The notes below the pieces were generated by a model that had not been told where the DNA came from, did not search any database, and was given only the letters and a program-made list of their open reading frames with translations. A stretch of 53,385 nucleotides of DNA from Schoenoplectus triqueter (taxonomy: Eukaryota > Streptophyta > Magnoliopsida > Poales > Cyperaceae). How positions within the stretch are numbered: position 1 is the stretch's first letter; each line of letters opens with the position of its first letter. The stretch covers positions 1-53,385 of the forward strand of contig CAXKVV010000065.1 of the NCBI GenBank assembly GCA_964058805.1, written 5' to 3'. Positions 23,701 through 36,437 of the stretch are shown here, one piece after another. Position numbers and translations under genes: made by a program.

Positions 23701-26139
23701 GTGTCTGGCTCGAAGACTGAAATCTGTAATCATTTTCCTCTTGTACACTACTGGATTTCCATTAGATGGCAAGCACATTATGAGAGACACTTTCTCAACC
23801 GTGAATTCCAATTTTGCCCCTTTAAAATTGAAATATTTTTCTGAACCATCCCACATCAGCAAAATGTTGTGTAGAATGACATTGTTTGCTTGTGAGTTCT
23901 TTGGAAATGCAAACAAGTGTAGAAAAGGAGTCAATGCAAGCAATTTCATGTGTTCAGCCGTCAATTTTTTCAACACATCCTTGTGGAAGAAATTCATTGC
24001 TACATCCACATAGTACTTGTTGGTTATGATCGTGTACCTTACTACCTTAACCTTTTTTAAGTCAGTGGCTGCAAACAAATATAGTAGTGAGAGTAATAAG
24101 TGCAAATGTCTTTATAACTGGCATGCATACAATCTTAAAAATATATATGTTCTAAATGCTTTATACCTGACATCTAAAGTCCTAAAACTATCCATTTGAA
24201 GTCTTCAAACTCAAAATAGTCTTTGCATGAGTTCATATTTATCTAATATACAAGTCTCTATATCTAACAAAGTAAAGCAACATTTTCGCCAGCCTTTTGA
24301 CCGCCCCCTGCGTGGAGGTTCATATATCTTTGGCCGCTGTCCACCTTGAAATTCTGTTATTAGAAAAAAAATCATAAATATAATTTAATGTCTATATAGC
24401 TACTCATTCATATATTAAAGATATAAATCTAATAACTAAATATATTAATAGTATATAAATTAATAATTTATCACCTTCTTCCTCATTTTTACTTTCACCA
24501 TCATTTTGGGACTCCTCCACCAGCAGATTTTTCTAAATGCAAATGCAGAAGACAAATAGTCTTAAATAAGAAACTTATATAACTTCAAGTCTATATAGTC
24601 ACTTAGTCAAGTATCAAAAACTATGCAATGAAAACTATATATACAAATAATAAAGTATCACCTTGGTCTTTTTGTTGATTCTCATCATCTTTAGATTTTT
24701 CTTTTTCACTTTCAATTTTTTCTGATGAATGTAAAAGAAGCAGAGAGAATTAGACTTACAAAACAAACTATGATATACAACTGCAAGTCTATATAGACAC
24801 TTAGTCAAGTATTAAAACAGATGCAATGAAATTTATATATGCAAATAACAAAGTAGCACCTTGCTCTTTTTGCTGATTCTCACCATCTTTAGATTTTTCT
24901 TTTTCACTTTGAGTTTTTTCTGATGAATGCAAAAGAAACAGAGGGAATTAGACTTACAAAACAAACTATGATATACAACTGTAAGTCTATATAGACACTT
25001 AGTCAAGTATTAAAATAGATGCAATGAAATCTATATATACAATTAACAAAGTATCACCTTGCTCTTTTTGCTGATTCTCATCATCTTTAGATTTCTCTTT
25101 TTCACTTTGAGCTTTTTCTGATGAATGCAAATGAAGCAGGGAATTACACTTAAAAAAGAAACTTCCATATACAATTTCAAGTATATATAGTTACTCAGCA
25201 AGTATTAAAAAATATATAAAAATAAATCTATATAAAGAAATAATTAGACTTTAAAAAATATCACCTTGCTCATTTTGTTGATTTCCATCGTCGTTAGAGT
25301 TCTCTTTTCTAATTGGAGGTCTTCCTGATGGAAGTAACTAACTAGAAAATTAGATATTATTGATTTCACACTACAAAAATTATTAATACTTTTAACCAAA
25401 TTAAGATATCTTGGAATAGAAGTTCATTTATTTGCAAGAATTTTTGTTTCACACGACACTCATATTGTTGTACACGGTCTCCATCTTGTTGTTCTATTAA
25501 AAAAAATGACATAATTAAGAACTTCAAAAATATACGATTTTTAATGTATTTGGATTTTTAATACTTAAGTCTTCATATATGATGTACTAAGTCTTATAAT
25601 ATCATATACTATGCCTAAAAACTAGATGTAAATAGTTTCTAATTTCTAATTTTAAAAGTTATTCAAATAGTTCTTGTAATTTCTTAATATACAGAATTGT
25701 AACACTAAATACATTGCACAAGCCTAAAAATTACTCTATAATAAATTTTTTTAAAATAATTCAATAATTTAGTTTCTCATGTCTTAATATCCAAAATTAT
25801 AACACTGAATTCCTTCCATACGAAATAAACAAATCAAAATAAAAAATCATGCCTAACAAACTAAACGTAATTTAAATTTTTCAATAAATAAGCAATGTTT
25901 TCTTTTATCAAGTCTTAATATCTAAAATCATAACCCTTAAAACTAGATATAGAACAATAATCTCAATAAATAGTTAATGTTTTGGTTCTAATGTGAATAC
26001 CTTTATCAGCATCCTCCGATTGCTTGTCACCACCACCTCTTAGATCGATCTCTAGATCTCGACGTCTCTGATTGCCCTTCTGATCGTCATTGCCATTCTT
26101 CATTTCGATCGCCATTGCCATTCTCACTTGATTAGACAT
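20731..26139 (-). pseudogene. Decayed Ulp1-like (C48 peptidase) gene carried by the Mutator-like element
   Basis: The first exon starts at 26139 (MSNQVRMAMAIEMKNGNDDQ) and ends at 26001 with a gt donor. It is followed by four repeated 60-nt exons (24.66-25.33 kb), a Glu-rich exon near 24.5 kb, and a basic exon near 24.3 kb (RPKIYEPPRRGRSKGW). A long exon at 24105-23293 (LLALTPFLHLFAFPKNSQ...MWDGSEKYFNFKGAKLEF) resembles the DUF1985/plant-mobile type segment found before Ulp1 domains. Further pieces lie at 22660-22379, 22010-21792 and 21591-21370. The peptidase end shows CKNGH then TGA where Trp is expected, then IIVVVDLSK, and the Cys motif QRESCDCAIFVLHYV (20.86-20.9 kb). The nonsense codon at 20979-20981 falls in the catalytic His-Trp pair. 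Exon borders between pieces are only partly resolved. Ulp1 peptidases cut SUMO from proteins; this copy is probably dead. Confidence 0.65.
24661..25335 (-). repeat. Four tandem copies of a short exon plus intron (about 198 bp)
   Basis: Copies begin near 24661, 24859, 25057 and 25264 (periods 198, 198 and 207). Read on the minus strand, each has an acceptor (ttcatcag), a 60-nt exon coding SEKEKSKDGENQQKEQ-type sequence, and a gt donor. The exon length is a multiple of three, so copy number can change without shifting frame. The fourth copy (25264 on) is the most divergent. Confidence 0.85.
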
Positions 26140-27127
26140 CGTGAACCACACTCGATCTCTCAACTATTATCGCTTTTCAAAAACCCTGACTCTCTCCTCA
26201 AAATTTCCTCTCAATGTCTTCTCATTTTTTCGCCTATTATCACTCTTGGAAGTGTGAACTGAGAATGATGCCATAAATGTTATTTAAATGATGATATGTC
26301 GTTTCAATTTGAAATAAAAGAGACACAATGACCTCCATTGAAATAATTTGTAACTGTCTACTAGCATCCCTCCAGTGAAACAAACTTATTCAATACAAAT
26401 ATTAGCATCCCTCCAGTGAAATAAACTTATCCAGTACAAACATTATTTCTTTTTAATTTTTTTTCCTTTTTTTAGTGAAGTCTATAGTACAAGTTTTTTT
26501 TTCTATTTTTTAAATAAAGTCTATATTTTAAAGTGTCTGAAAAATATGTTATTCTACTAGATAATTATTGAAATAATATCGATATTTTACTGAAATAAAG
26601 TATTGAATCTATACTATTTAAGTCTCTATAATCCGTGTAATATGGTTTAATAAATAAATTCTAAGTCATATTTAACATTGTATTTCATGCATGTCAAACA
26701 AAAAAATATATCATTGAATAAAGCCTTTATACAATTGAATGAAAGTCTTCATCTATAATGAAGTATATTATTTTTTTTTAAAAAAATTTCTTATATATTT
26801 TACAAAATGTCTTCAAAATATGTAATATTGCTAAATAATTATTACAACAATATTAATATCTTATTGAAATGAAGTATTTAAACTTTGATGTTGAAGTCTT
26901 TATCATTCGTGTAATATATTTTAACATGTCTTAATACCAGTGATCTCACTTAATATAACTAATTAAAAATTAAACTTATCAAATAACTATGATAATGAAG
27001 TCTTTATATATCGTGTAATATGTCTTAACAGTCATATTTATAATTTTCAGCTAGAAAAATCAAAAGAATCTATATAGCAAAAAAAAATTATAAAGTTATT
27101 CAAAATTAATTGAAATTTTTTTACATT
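26140..27127. other. Spacer between the two genes of the Mutator-like element
   Basis: AT-rich, no gene recognised. It contains a short direct repeat (TAGCATCCCTCCAGTGAAA near 26361 and 26403) and several AAGTCTWTA words. Confidence 0.6.
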
Positions 27128-30100
27128 CAATTCTTGCTTTTCTTAATGGCAAGATCAAATGCACTCTTGATAGTTCTTTTTCGTGGTTTTTCTTTCCGCT
27201 TCGATTTTTCAGGCGGTAACAACTTGAAATTTGGCGTGCAATTAACTACCTCATTCACAAAAAAATCAATTTCAACATCATGAACATTTCCTTCATCAAC
27301 TGTTGGGAGGCCTGTAATAAATAATCAATCATTTTTTAATCATTCAAAAAGAAATACTTATATAAAATTATAGAAATCTTCAAATGGAACATAGCAAGTC
27401 TTTAAATTAGCTATAATGTTTGCCTCTGCCAGTTAAGTCTATTTAAAATACAAGTTAAACAAGTTTGTGCATTTTCATTAAATTTTCTTCTCCAAACATG
27501 TCAAGCATGTTGAACAACATAAAAAAACCCTAAAATTGATACTGCTACTTATATTGCTACAACATTAGAAAAACCTTCATATGCAGCATTATTGCATTGT
27601 ACTGAAGACTCTTGCCCATTTCCTTCATCAACAGTTGGTAGACCAGTAATAAAATAATAATACTTTATAACTCATATAAAAGTAGTATCTAAACAACCGA
27701 CATAATGTCTTCACATATATCACACCAAGTACTTAAACTTACTACTGTCTCTTCCTCTACCACCTAAGCCTCTACCTGAAATACCAAATAAAAGTATTAG
27801 CATATATATGTTTATAAATATACAAAAAAAAGTAAATTAAATACTAATTAATATACCTTTACCACTTGAACCACATCGTGCCCTGCCTCTCGAACCACCT
27901 CGTCCCCTGACTCTTGAGCCACTCTCTATGGCATTGCTACAAGTATTTCCATCATTACTGTGTTCTTCTCTAGTAACACTATTTCTTATATTTTTTAAAA
28001 TAAAACTATAATGAAAATTATAATTCAATATACTACTTTCTGTAAAATATAAGCAAAAAACATTATAAACCTCTTATTTGATTCACCAAAGCTTGCAAAC
28101 CATTCAAAACTTGAGCATGTAAATCATCACTAACAGAACCTAAGTTCAGTAATTCTTCAACAAATGGATTTGCTCCTCTTGTCAACTCATAAAACCTATG
28201 AAAAAGTAAAAAATCAGTTACTGAATATATGTACAGTAAGTCTCAATAGTTATACTAGAAGTACTATAAAATAAACATTATAATTCTTAATATTGGATAT
28301 GTCAGCTGGGAATGATGAAAAAATATTACCTATTTTGCTGAATTCTATTTAAGCAAAAAGACCCAACAAACACCAGATCAGACATATTGATGTCTTTCCT
28401 CCACCTATCAACAATATATCTCTCATGTACTGAACACTACCGTTCTTGCTTCAAAACCTCAATGCAGTGTGCACAAAGAATACCATTAACTTCAAAATAT
28501 TTGCAGATGTAGAAAACTATCTTATCATTTGGATTAAACAATACCTCATAATTTCGACCATGACAATTATCAACAAGATACACCGAAACTCATCTCTTTC
28601 CAAGAGAAACCTTGACGTCAAGTTCACAACCTTTTTAACTCATCTTGGCATCGGTAAAAATATTATTCGTATACACATCCCAAAACTGTCTCTCGATATT
28701 CAATGCAGAATGCAACCTGGGGATTCTATACTTGCAATTATGTTCAGCTTCATGCTCTCTCTCCCATATTCTTTTCAAAGATTTCTCAAATCTAATAACA
28801 AATTCACCAAGCGTAACTTTCTGCCTCAAGTATTTCTTTAAGAAATTGTTCAAGCTTTCAACACGCTAGGTAGTTGTCATTCCAGCCCAGAATCTACCAT
28901 TCATGTAAGCTGGTACCCATCTCTCTCTCATATTATATATTGATTTGAACCAAGAATTCTCCCGATACCTGAGTTCATCCATTAAATTGTGCCATCTTGT
29001 TTCGAATTCAACCACAGTACGTGAATTATACATAATATCCTTTACACATTCAATTTTAGAATCTCCCATTTAGCAGCCAACTTATGTAAAATATGTCATG
29101 AATAAAATCTATGAACTGTTTCGGAAGATAACACAAATTCTATATATTTCTCAATACTTGGGCATTGGTCGGTCAAAATTTCACCAGGTTTTACATCGCC
29201 CATGCATTGTACAAATTTGTCTAAACACCATTTATACTCTTCTTCACCTTCTTTTGCAAGAAGTGCACAACCAAAATTTACTGTATGCCAATGGTGGTTC
29301 AAACCAGCAAACAAAACCAGTGGCATGTCATACCTGAAAGTTCACATAAGTGATCTTTATAACCCATAACAGTAATCTTTATACCTAATATCAATAATAT
29401 CTATATGTTATACAAAAAGTCTCTATATATAATACTGTACATAATAAATACTACTGCAATGACAGTCATGATAAGAACTCTTTATATCTAATAAAATTAG
29501 TCTCTTAATAAAATATATAAATTCTTTATATATAATACTGTAAATAATATATCTTATTGCATTGACAGTCATGATAAGTTATCTTTATAATACATAAAAA
29601 GTACTCTATACACATTATTACATTAACAGTCATAAGAAATTTACTTATTTGTTAGGTACGTAGCATCCAGAACCAACACATCATGAAAATATTTGTACGT
29701 TGCCCGACCACGCCCATCAGCCCAAAAAATATTTCATAAATGGCCCTCATTTGTAAATTTGTAAGAAAAGAAAATTTTTTGATCCTCCAATTATTTTTTT
29801 TAAAATAATCAGCAAGCAACACCGCATCATCTCCTCCAACTACCCTCAATTTTCTTCTTTAGTATTTATCTAAATAATTACGAGCATCCCTACGTGTAAA
29901 GGTACAATTACCATAACCCCCGGTACTTTTTATCACAATATCAAAATTATCCTTTGATGCCATACCAAGATCCTCATTATACTCCAACATTTTTTAAAAT
30001 CTTATAGGTATGTAACGATAACTTGGAATCAAAAAAGAAGAATCTGGATTCAAATCATGGTTGTGCTCCAAATTTATTGTGCATATAACCCACGTACCAG

Positions 30101-30572
30101 TAAAATCATTGTCTCCAATTATTATACTCGTCTTACACTTAGTTCCCACAACAGCCCTACGCATTTTCGGGATGGATGATTTATCATAATATTTTATAAC
30201 AAACTTTTTATGGTTGAGGCATGCAAATGAACAATGATAGATATCTTCATCCTTTTTGTGTGATGACCTTTTGCATACACCAAAACCTAATTGTTTGTCA
30301 TAAAATTGATAATACTGTAGTGCTTCCTCAATTAAATCAAATTCCATCCCAACACTTGGGGCATTTACTACAAATGTTTCATTATCCACATCATCAACTT
30401 CTCCCTCTCCTTCTCCCTCCACCTCTCCATCTCCACCCTCATCTTCTCTATATATTATTTCACCTTCTACATTATCATCAACAAAAAGAGCATCTAAATT
30501 CAATTCATATGTATATTCATCATTATCTGATAAATGACCTCCATAACTTTCATTTAAATCAAAAGATGTCAT
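27128..30572 (-). pseudogene. FAR1/Mutator-type transposase, decayed
   Basis: The start at 30572 (MTSFDLNESYGGH) opens an acidic N-terminus and a FAR1 DNA-binding domain (EEALQYYQFYDKQLGFGVCK ... LEHNHDL). Downstream pieces give the transposase core: NIFWADGRGRATYKYFHDV with LDATYLTNK (first Asp), FAGLNHHWHTVNFGCALL with EILTDQCPSIE (second Asp), HILHKLAAKWE, and NFLKKYLRQKVTLGEF. Then come a SWIM-like relic (FEVNGILCAHCIEVL) and YIVDRWRKDI. The last exon ends near 27128 with a basic tail (KSKRKEKPRKRTIK). In-frame stops occur at 29994-29996, 29859-29861, 29734-29736, 29096-29098, 28866-28868 and 28590-28592. Frame shifts occur near 29.78 and 29.06 kb. The conserved motifs identify the family; the breaks make it non-functional. 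Confidence 0.82.
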
Positions 30573-31423
30573 ATTATCCTATCATATAACAAAAAAATAT
30601 ATAAATTATCATCTAATAAACATAAGTCTTAATATGCATTACCAGACGTATTATAATTCATAATCAGAAGTCTTAATATAGTACATAACACACCTTAAAA
30701 TCAATCAGTAAATAAATTCATATCTCACTATGAGCCATATAACATGTTCCTATATAGAAATGATATGAAAGTCTTCATACCAGTTATAACAACTAATATA
30801 ATATGTTATCAATCAGTATACATATTAATATCTATCTATATAATACAAAATATGTCTCTATATAGTACATTAAATGTCTTTATACAGTACATATTAACAA
30901 TCAGCGTACAAATTGTCAATCAGTATATATCAATTACAAAGGTAGAACATGAAAATTTGTACATTAAATCTTCAATCAATCACAAAACTAGAAGCAAAAA
31001 ATAAGATAATAAAAAATACATCACTCATTAGTGAATTCTCATAGCAAAAGTTACAATAAAAGAATTAAAACACCAGTGAAGATAATTAAAAATCAATAAC
31101 ATACTTTTTAAACGCTAGTGAAATACTTGAAATTCATCTACTAGAGGAAGAAGATCGCCAGAGCAATTGACAAAATAATGTGCAATTGATTTAGACAGAA
31201 GAGGAAGAAGAGCTCGCCACAGAAAGAAAATTTGATTGCAAGAAGAAATAAATCGCGAGTGATGGAAGAAGAAAACAGATATCGGCAAAGAATATGAGCG
31301 ATTTGATAGAGATGATCGACGAAGAAGAAGAACGACTCACGAGGTAAGGATCCAAGAGGAAAGTTGAGATCGGTTATAGAAATAATCACCTGTGAAATCG
31401 CGAAAGTGGAGCGAGAGAGAGGT
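30573..31423. other. 5' side of the Mutator transposase gene
   Basis: AT-rich sequence with AAGTCTT words, then a GAAGAAGA-rich stretch (31140-31340) that would be leader on the minus strand. The open frame at 31141-31443 runs through low-complexity DNA and is not a credible gene. Confidence 0.5.
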
Positions 31424-31431
31424 ATATAAAT
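31424..31431. repeat. Left 8-bp target duplication of the hAT element
   Basis: ATATAAAT directly precedes the left terminus and is repeated exactly at 36430-36437. Confidence 0.95.
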
Positions 31432-32358
31432 TAGACCTGGCAAAAGTTGACCCGACCGAAATAGTCCGCCCGATAATTGATTAATCTGAACCCGACTCGG
31501 ATCTACTAAAATTAGAGAATTGAATGACCGAACCCATAATTGACCGAATCCAAAGAAATCTGAATCTAAATAAACCCGTAAATATTAGGTATTCGTATAT
31601 AAATTATCTGATCCGATGTGATCTATTAATCGAAAAAAATCTAAATCTGAAATGATCTGAAACTATATGATACCTGAACTGATAATTATTCGAATTTAAA
31701 TTAGTCCGAACCGAGAAGGATTGATATCTGACATATAATATTTTATTTATATTTAGTTCATATAATTCTTCATATTTGTACAAAGATATTTTTATAATTA
31801 AAATTTTATATTTAGTACGTTTTTCTAAATAACTAAAATTGATAATATTTTTTTATATAAACACGGTTGTTTTTCATTCACTATTATAGAAGTTTGAAAA
31901 TAAAAACTACTTTCATTATTTTTTCTGTACTTAATTATATCGAACATTTAATGTTCATTATTTTTCTGTACTTAATTATATCGAACATTTAATGTGTTGG
32001 AACTTGGTGACTCTTTTAAAGAAGGGAGTACTTCCATACCTGACATTGAGATGAGTTTTCCTCTGATAAATTCAATTTCAAAATTTGCAACGAGTAGACA
32101 ATTATCAAACCATTAAATCCAAATTATACTTACATCACAAAAAAATAAGAAAACATGCTATTTTATTCCCAAAAATAATTTATTAGCAACAAAATTATAC
32201 CCCAGTTATAATTTAAATATGCAAAACAAATGTAAAATAAGCTCAAATTCAAGCTCACAAAACTAAGTTATTTGAAGCAATCCACATAATATTTGAATTC
32301 AAATATGGATAACAATTTATTCTTTTACCAACCTAACATGCATAAAACAAGAGATATT

Positions 32359-34705
32359 TTAAACTAGGTTATTTGAAGCAGTAGAACTTCCACTTGATTT
32401 GAATGATCCGATGATTTTAGATCCCACGGGTCCTGACTTTGCTGATCCAACAATATTAAGTTCTTCGCCTAAAACTTTTGTGCTATCTTCTATATCACTT
32501 GTGTACGCTGCAATAATAAAAGAATATAAATAATACATCAAAAAATTTCAAAGCATCTGTGTATCAAACAGAATTGTAGGTCTAATATAAAGTAATATTA
32601 TCTTATACCTTCATATCCATAAATCCAATTGCGAGTTGTAATTAAAGCTTCTGCATTCTCAGGCAATAGTGAACTTCTCCATTTGTTTAAAATTCTACCC
32701 CCCATACTAAATGCCGATTCAGATGCAACTGTGGTAATTGGAATGCTTAGTACATCTCTAGCCATGGCAGCAAGCTCAGGATAGCGATTTTGATTTTTCT
32801 TCCAGTAATTAAGCACATCTAAATCTATGTTGTGGTCAAGTCTTGGTTCCTCAAGGTAAATGTCAAGTTGAGTCTTGTTTGAATCGAGATTTTCATCAAA
32901 CTCAGCAAATGCCTACAAAGTTAAGAAGTTAGTTCAATTTGAAATATTTTAGCTTACAATATAATAAATAATTTAAGAAAAGAGGCACTTACACTAATAT
33001 CAACGTCAAGATCTTCTATAGAGGCATAACTTGATTCAACAACTTTAGGAGCTGAAGCATCTCTCTTTTTCACAACTGAATACTCATTGAACAACTTTCT
33101 CAGCTGGTCTCGGATTTGTACCCATTTATTTTCATACCCACATCCAAGCTTTTGGTAACAAAATTTCACAATTTTTAATTTGTATCTTGGATCAAGTACT
33201 ACAGCAAATGAGAAAATTGAACTATAATCTTCCCAATACTTGTTGAATTTTTCCTCCATCTTTTTTGCCATCCTTTGAATAACAACACTAGAGCTACAAG
33301 TTGCCTCTCTAATACGAAGCTGAATTTTCCACACACTTTGGAAGTACAAATTGGCAGTAGGGTAATGTGTTCCAGAAAATAAATTAGTGATATCAAAGAA
33401 TGGCCTCAAGATACCACAAATTTCCTCCACCCTACCCCACTCTTCATTGGAAGGATAATTCAAATAGTTTGTGTCGGTTCTTGCCAAATTTGCAAATGCA
33501 CGACGATAATAAATAGCCCTTTCAAGCATCAGAAAGGTAGAGTTCCACCTTGTAGGCACATCTAACCACAATCCTTTTGAACTTTCAATACCACAATACT
33601 TCACAGAGTCCTCAAATTTTATTTTTCTACCTTCTGAACCACTAACATACTTCACACTCTCACGAATTTTGGTTATAGAATCACCCAACTCTTTTATCCC
33701 GTCTTGAACAATAATATTTAACACATGAGCGCAACAACGAATATGAAAAAATTCACCACCACACAACAAAGAGGTAAGTTCCTCCCGCAACATTTCCTGC
33801 ATGCTACCCATATTGCTTGCATTATCCAAAGTGATGGTAAATATTTTCTTATCAATCCCCCACTCCTTTAACAAATTACAAATAATCTGGAATAAGTTGT
33901 TTGCTGTGTGTGGAGGTGGAACATGACAAAAATTCAATATTTTTGAATTTAGTCTCCAATCATTATCGACATAATGAGCAGTAAGACAGAGGTACCCTTT
34001 AGTGGTGCACGACGTCCATAGATCACTGGTAAGGCAAATTCTATTAGACATGCTCTCCAATTCAGCCTTCACCTTTTCTTTGAACTGATGATGCAACTTC
34101 AAACATTCCGCCTTGATGGTATTTCTACTAATTGGTTTAGCTGTTCCATTCAAATATGCATGGATATCTCGAATACCTATAATGAATAGTAAAAAAAATT
34201 AGATTACATATTTTTCATAACTGAAAATGATGCTTCTATCAAATTGAATTTGACTCTAGTATAAAGTGGCAATAGAACACAATTGTTAACTAGATAAGTT
34301 GGTGGTGTTGTTACCTTCATGCTCAACAGAACTAAAAGGATAACCATGTCGCATAATTGCCATAGCAAGTTTTTCACGATACACTCCTTGGTCCACCTCC
34401 TTATCGCTTCCCGTTATTGGTACAGAAGAACGCTTAGCACAAGTGCTTAAATGTCGCTTCAGATTACTAGTTCTCAATCTTGATTCTGAAAAAAAGATCT
34501 TGGTACAATAATTGCACTGAGCTCTTTCCCTCTTATCAGGAAAATCAACACTATCAAGTTCAGTGAACTCCTTCCAAACATTAGATTTCTTACGCCTCTT
34601 TTTTGAATTACTCACATCAGTAAGTGTTTCTATTGTAGATTGTTGAACAATTTCGACATCATCATCAAAAAGGTTGTCTGTTTTCTCCATCTCCATAAAA
34701 GACAT
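32359..34705 (-). CDS. hAT transposase (BED zinc finger, DDE core, hAT dimerisation domain)
   Basis: Four exons on the minus strand: 34705-34315, 34176-32993, 32912-32609 and 32507-32359. All have GT-AG borders and join in frame to 2028 nt (675 aa). An NLS-like KKRRKK is at 35-40. A BED finger spans about 42-89 (Cys64, Cys67, His85, Cys89). The RNase-H-like core has Asp182 (LTSDLWTSC) and Asp248 (TLDNASNMG). The C-terminal dimerisation domain has Glu590 ([16 protein letters not shown]) and [14 protein letters not shown]. The length suits plant hAT transposases (about 650-700 aa). It cuts and pastes its element by binding the terminal and subterminal repeats. Activity is inferred from intactness only. 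Confidence 0.93.
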
Positions 34706-36429
34706 CTACAAATCAAGAATATTAGTAGAGTGAGATAATATGCTGGTCAAAATGAGTATAATACTAGTAATTTCTATGTATAATTTCTATGTACAAAAGA
34801 AATGACCAAATACTAGCAGCCAAGAGTAGCACAACACAAAACACAAAAAAATATCATGAAAAATAAATGTAAGCATGATAGTTCCAACTTCAAAGAAGAA
34901 ATAACATGTCCTGAAGATAGCACAATACAGTCAAAACTAGATTGGTCAATAAATCAATACAAATACACAACAGTCTAAGGGACACCGAGATTTAGCTCTT
35001 ATTTATTCAGCGTTACACAAATAAAAAATTTAAAATTAAAGCAAGAGAAGCTACTTTAATTTACCAGAAAAATGGATGAGCGTTGGTATGACACAAACAC
35101 AACTACACAAGTTGAAATAAAATAACCCAAAAATACAATATATAAATAAAGCCATGAATGGCGCCAAATTGAGGTTTCGGATAGAACAAAATAGCGCCAA
35201 ATTTTGTTATAGCTGGCTGAGAATTAATGGAGAGCGAAAATTTAGGATTTTTTTTCAAGCCGTGATAGATTCGGTTTCTAAATACGAGACTCGAAGAGAA
35301 AGAATGGATGATACCGACCTAGCAGAGATCTCTCCATTGTTTTCTCCGACAGATCTGACGGAGAGATGCCAATTTTTACAATTCCAATAATCCAAGTTTC
35401 CATCTCTGTCGTAACTTTCGAACAACGCGAGGAAGGAGCTAGAAAAAATAAAAAATGAAGAGCCAGAGATGCGAAGAGAGAATAATCAATTAAGCATTTA
35501 CATGGCCCGTTAATTTCTTTACTTTATGAAGACCTTAGTAGTCAGTTCTCATGTAAATTTTTTTCACATTTAAAAGATTAAAATATAGATCAATGTATTC
35601 CACTACCGTAAATAAAAATGAAAAAAATGAAAAAAAAAACATATAATATATGAAAGACATGCGGTGTATTGACCAAATAAATTAAGATAAAATTTAGATC
35701 AAGTCATTCCTCTATTCATTCCTTTTTAATTAATGTAATTTCAGCTTAACCGAATAAATAAGATAAAAATTCAGTTTATTTTATTTTTCGGTTTGTTCGG
35801 TTTATATTTTTATAAATTTGACTAAGTTCATAATTTGTCAAACTGAGTAAAATTTTGGATACACGTATTTATTTTTGTTTGAATCCAACCGACCAATTGC
35901 ACACCCCTAACTATATATTCTAATTTTACCAAGCACATATACGTATTAGTCATGAAATTCTTGAAATTTTATATTTTATAAGTTTTATCTGATTAATGAT
36001 CATACAATTAAATTGATTGATTTAATTTCAAATGCAAAAGTACACAATTTTTATAAGATATTTGACCCAATGTAACTTAAAATAGAAAATAATTTGAGTC
36101 TAAATAAATCAATTAAACTAATTTGAACACAACTTGATCTATTTGATTTGTATCCGAAACCTGCATCTTATTATCCGTAACTCATTACGATCTGAATCAA
36201 GAAAAATACCACACCTAAATCAATCCGTATCCAGATTGATCTGAAACCTAAAAAAATCTGAATTCTCACTATCCGAGTGATATAATGGCCCCGACCCATA
36301 AATATACCGAATTCAAAATTGATTAATCCGTAATAAATCGAATCTGATATCAATCTGTATCTGAAAATAAACCGTATGTGACTTTATCCGACCTGAAAAT
36401 AATCCGACCCGCCCGATTTGCCAGGTCTA
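34706..36429. other. 5' non-coding half of the hAT element
   Basis: Holds the presumed transposase promoter and 5' leader (minus strand) and the right subterminal repeats. The open frame at 35154-35390 has no recognised motif and is not called. Confidence 0.6.
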
Positions 36430-36437
36430 ATATAAAT
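36430..36437. repeat. Right 8-bp target duplication of the hAT element
   Basis: ATATAAAT, identical to 31424-31431. Confidence 0.95.

Larger units (their letters stand above)
31432..36429 (-). mobile_element. Complete hAT DNA transposon, apparently autonomous
   Basis: The termini are TAGACCTGGCAAA on the left and TTTGCCAGGTCTA on the right, a perfect 13-bp inverted repeat, flanked by the 8-bp duplication ATATAAAT that is diagnostic of hAT elements. Length 4998 bp. The subterminal regions (31.44-31.75 and 36.1-36.42 kb) are full of CCGAAC/CTGAA/CCGACC words, typical of hAT transposase-binding repeats. The single gene inside has no frame break. The element sits within the end of the older Mutator-like element, so it arrived later. 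Confidence 0.95.

Noticed and set aside
24661..25335. CRISPR-like array
   Set aside because: The repeated units are about 198 bp with exon and intron structure in plant DNA; there are no short identical repeats with unique spacers.
30221..30589. 122-aa plus-strand His/Leu/Pro-rich open frame
   Set aside because: Antisense shadow of the acidic FAR1 N-terminal exon on the minus strand.
31141..31443. 100-aa minus-strand open frame rich in Phe/Leu
   Set aside because: Comes from a GAAGAA-rich leader and crosses the hAT terminus, so it cannot be an ancestral gene.
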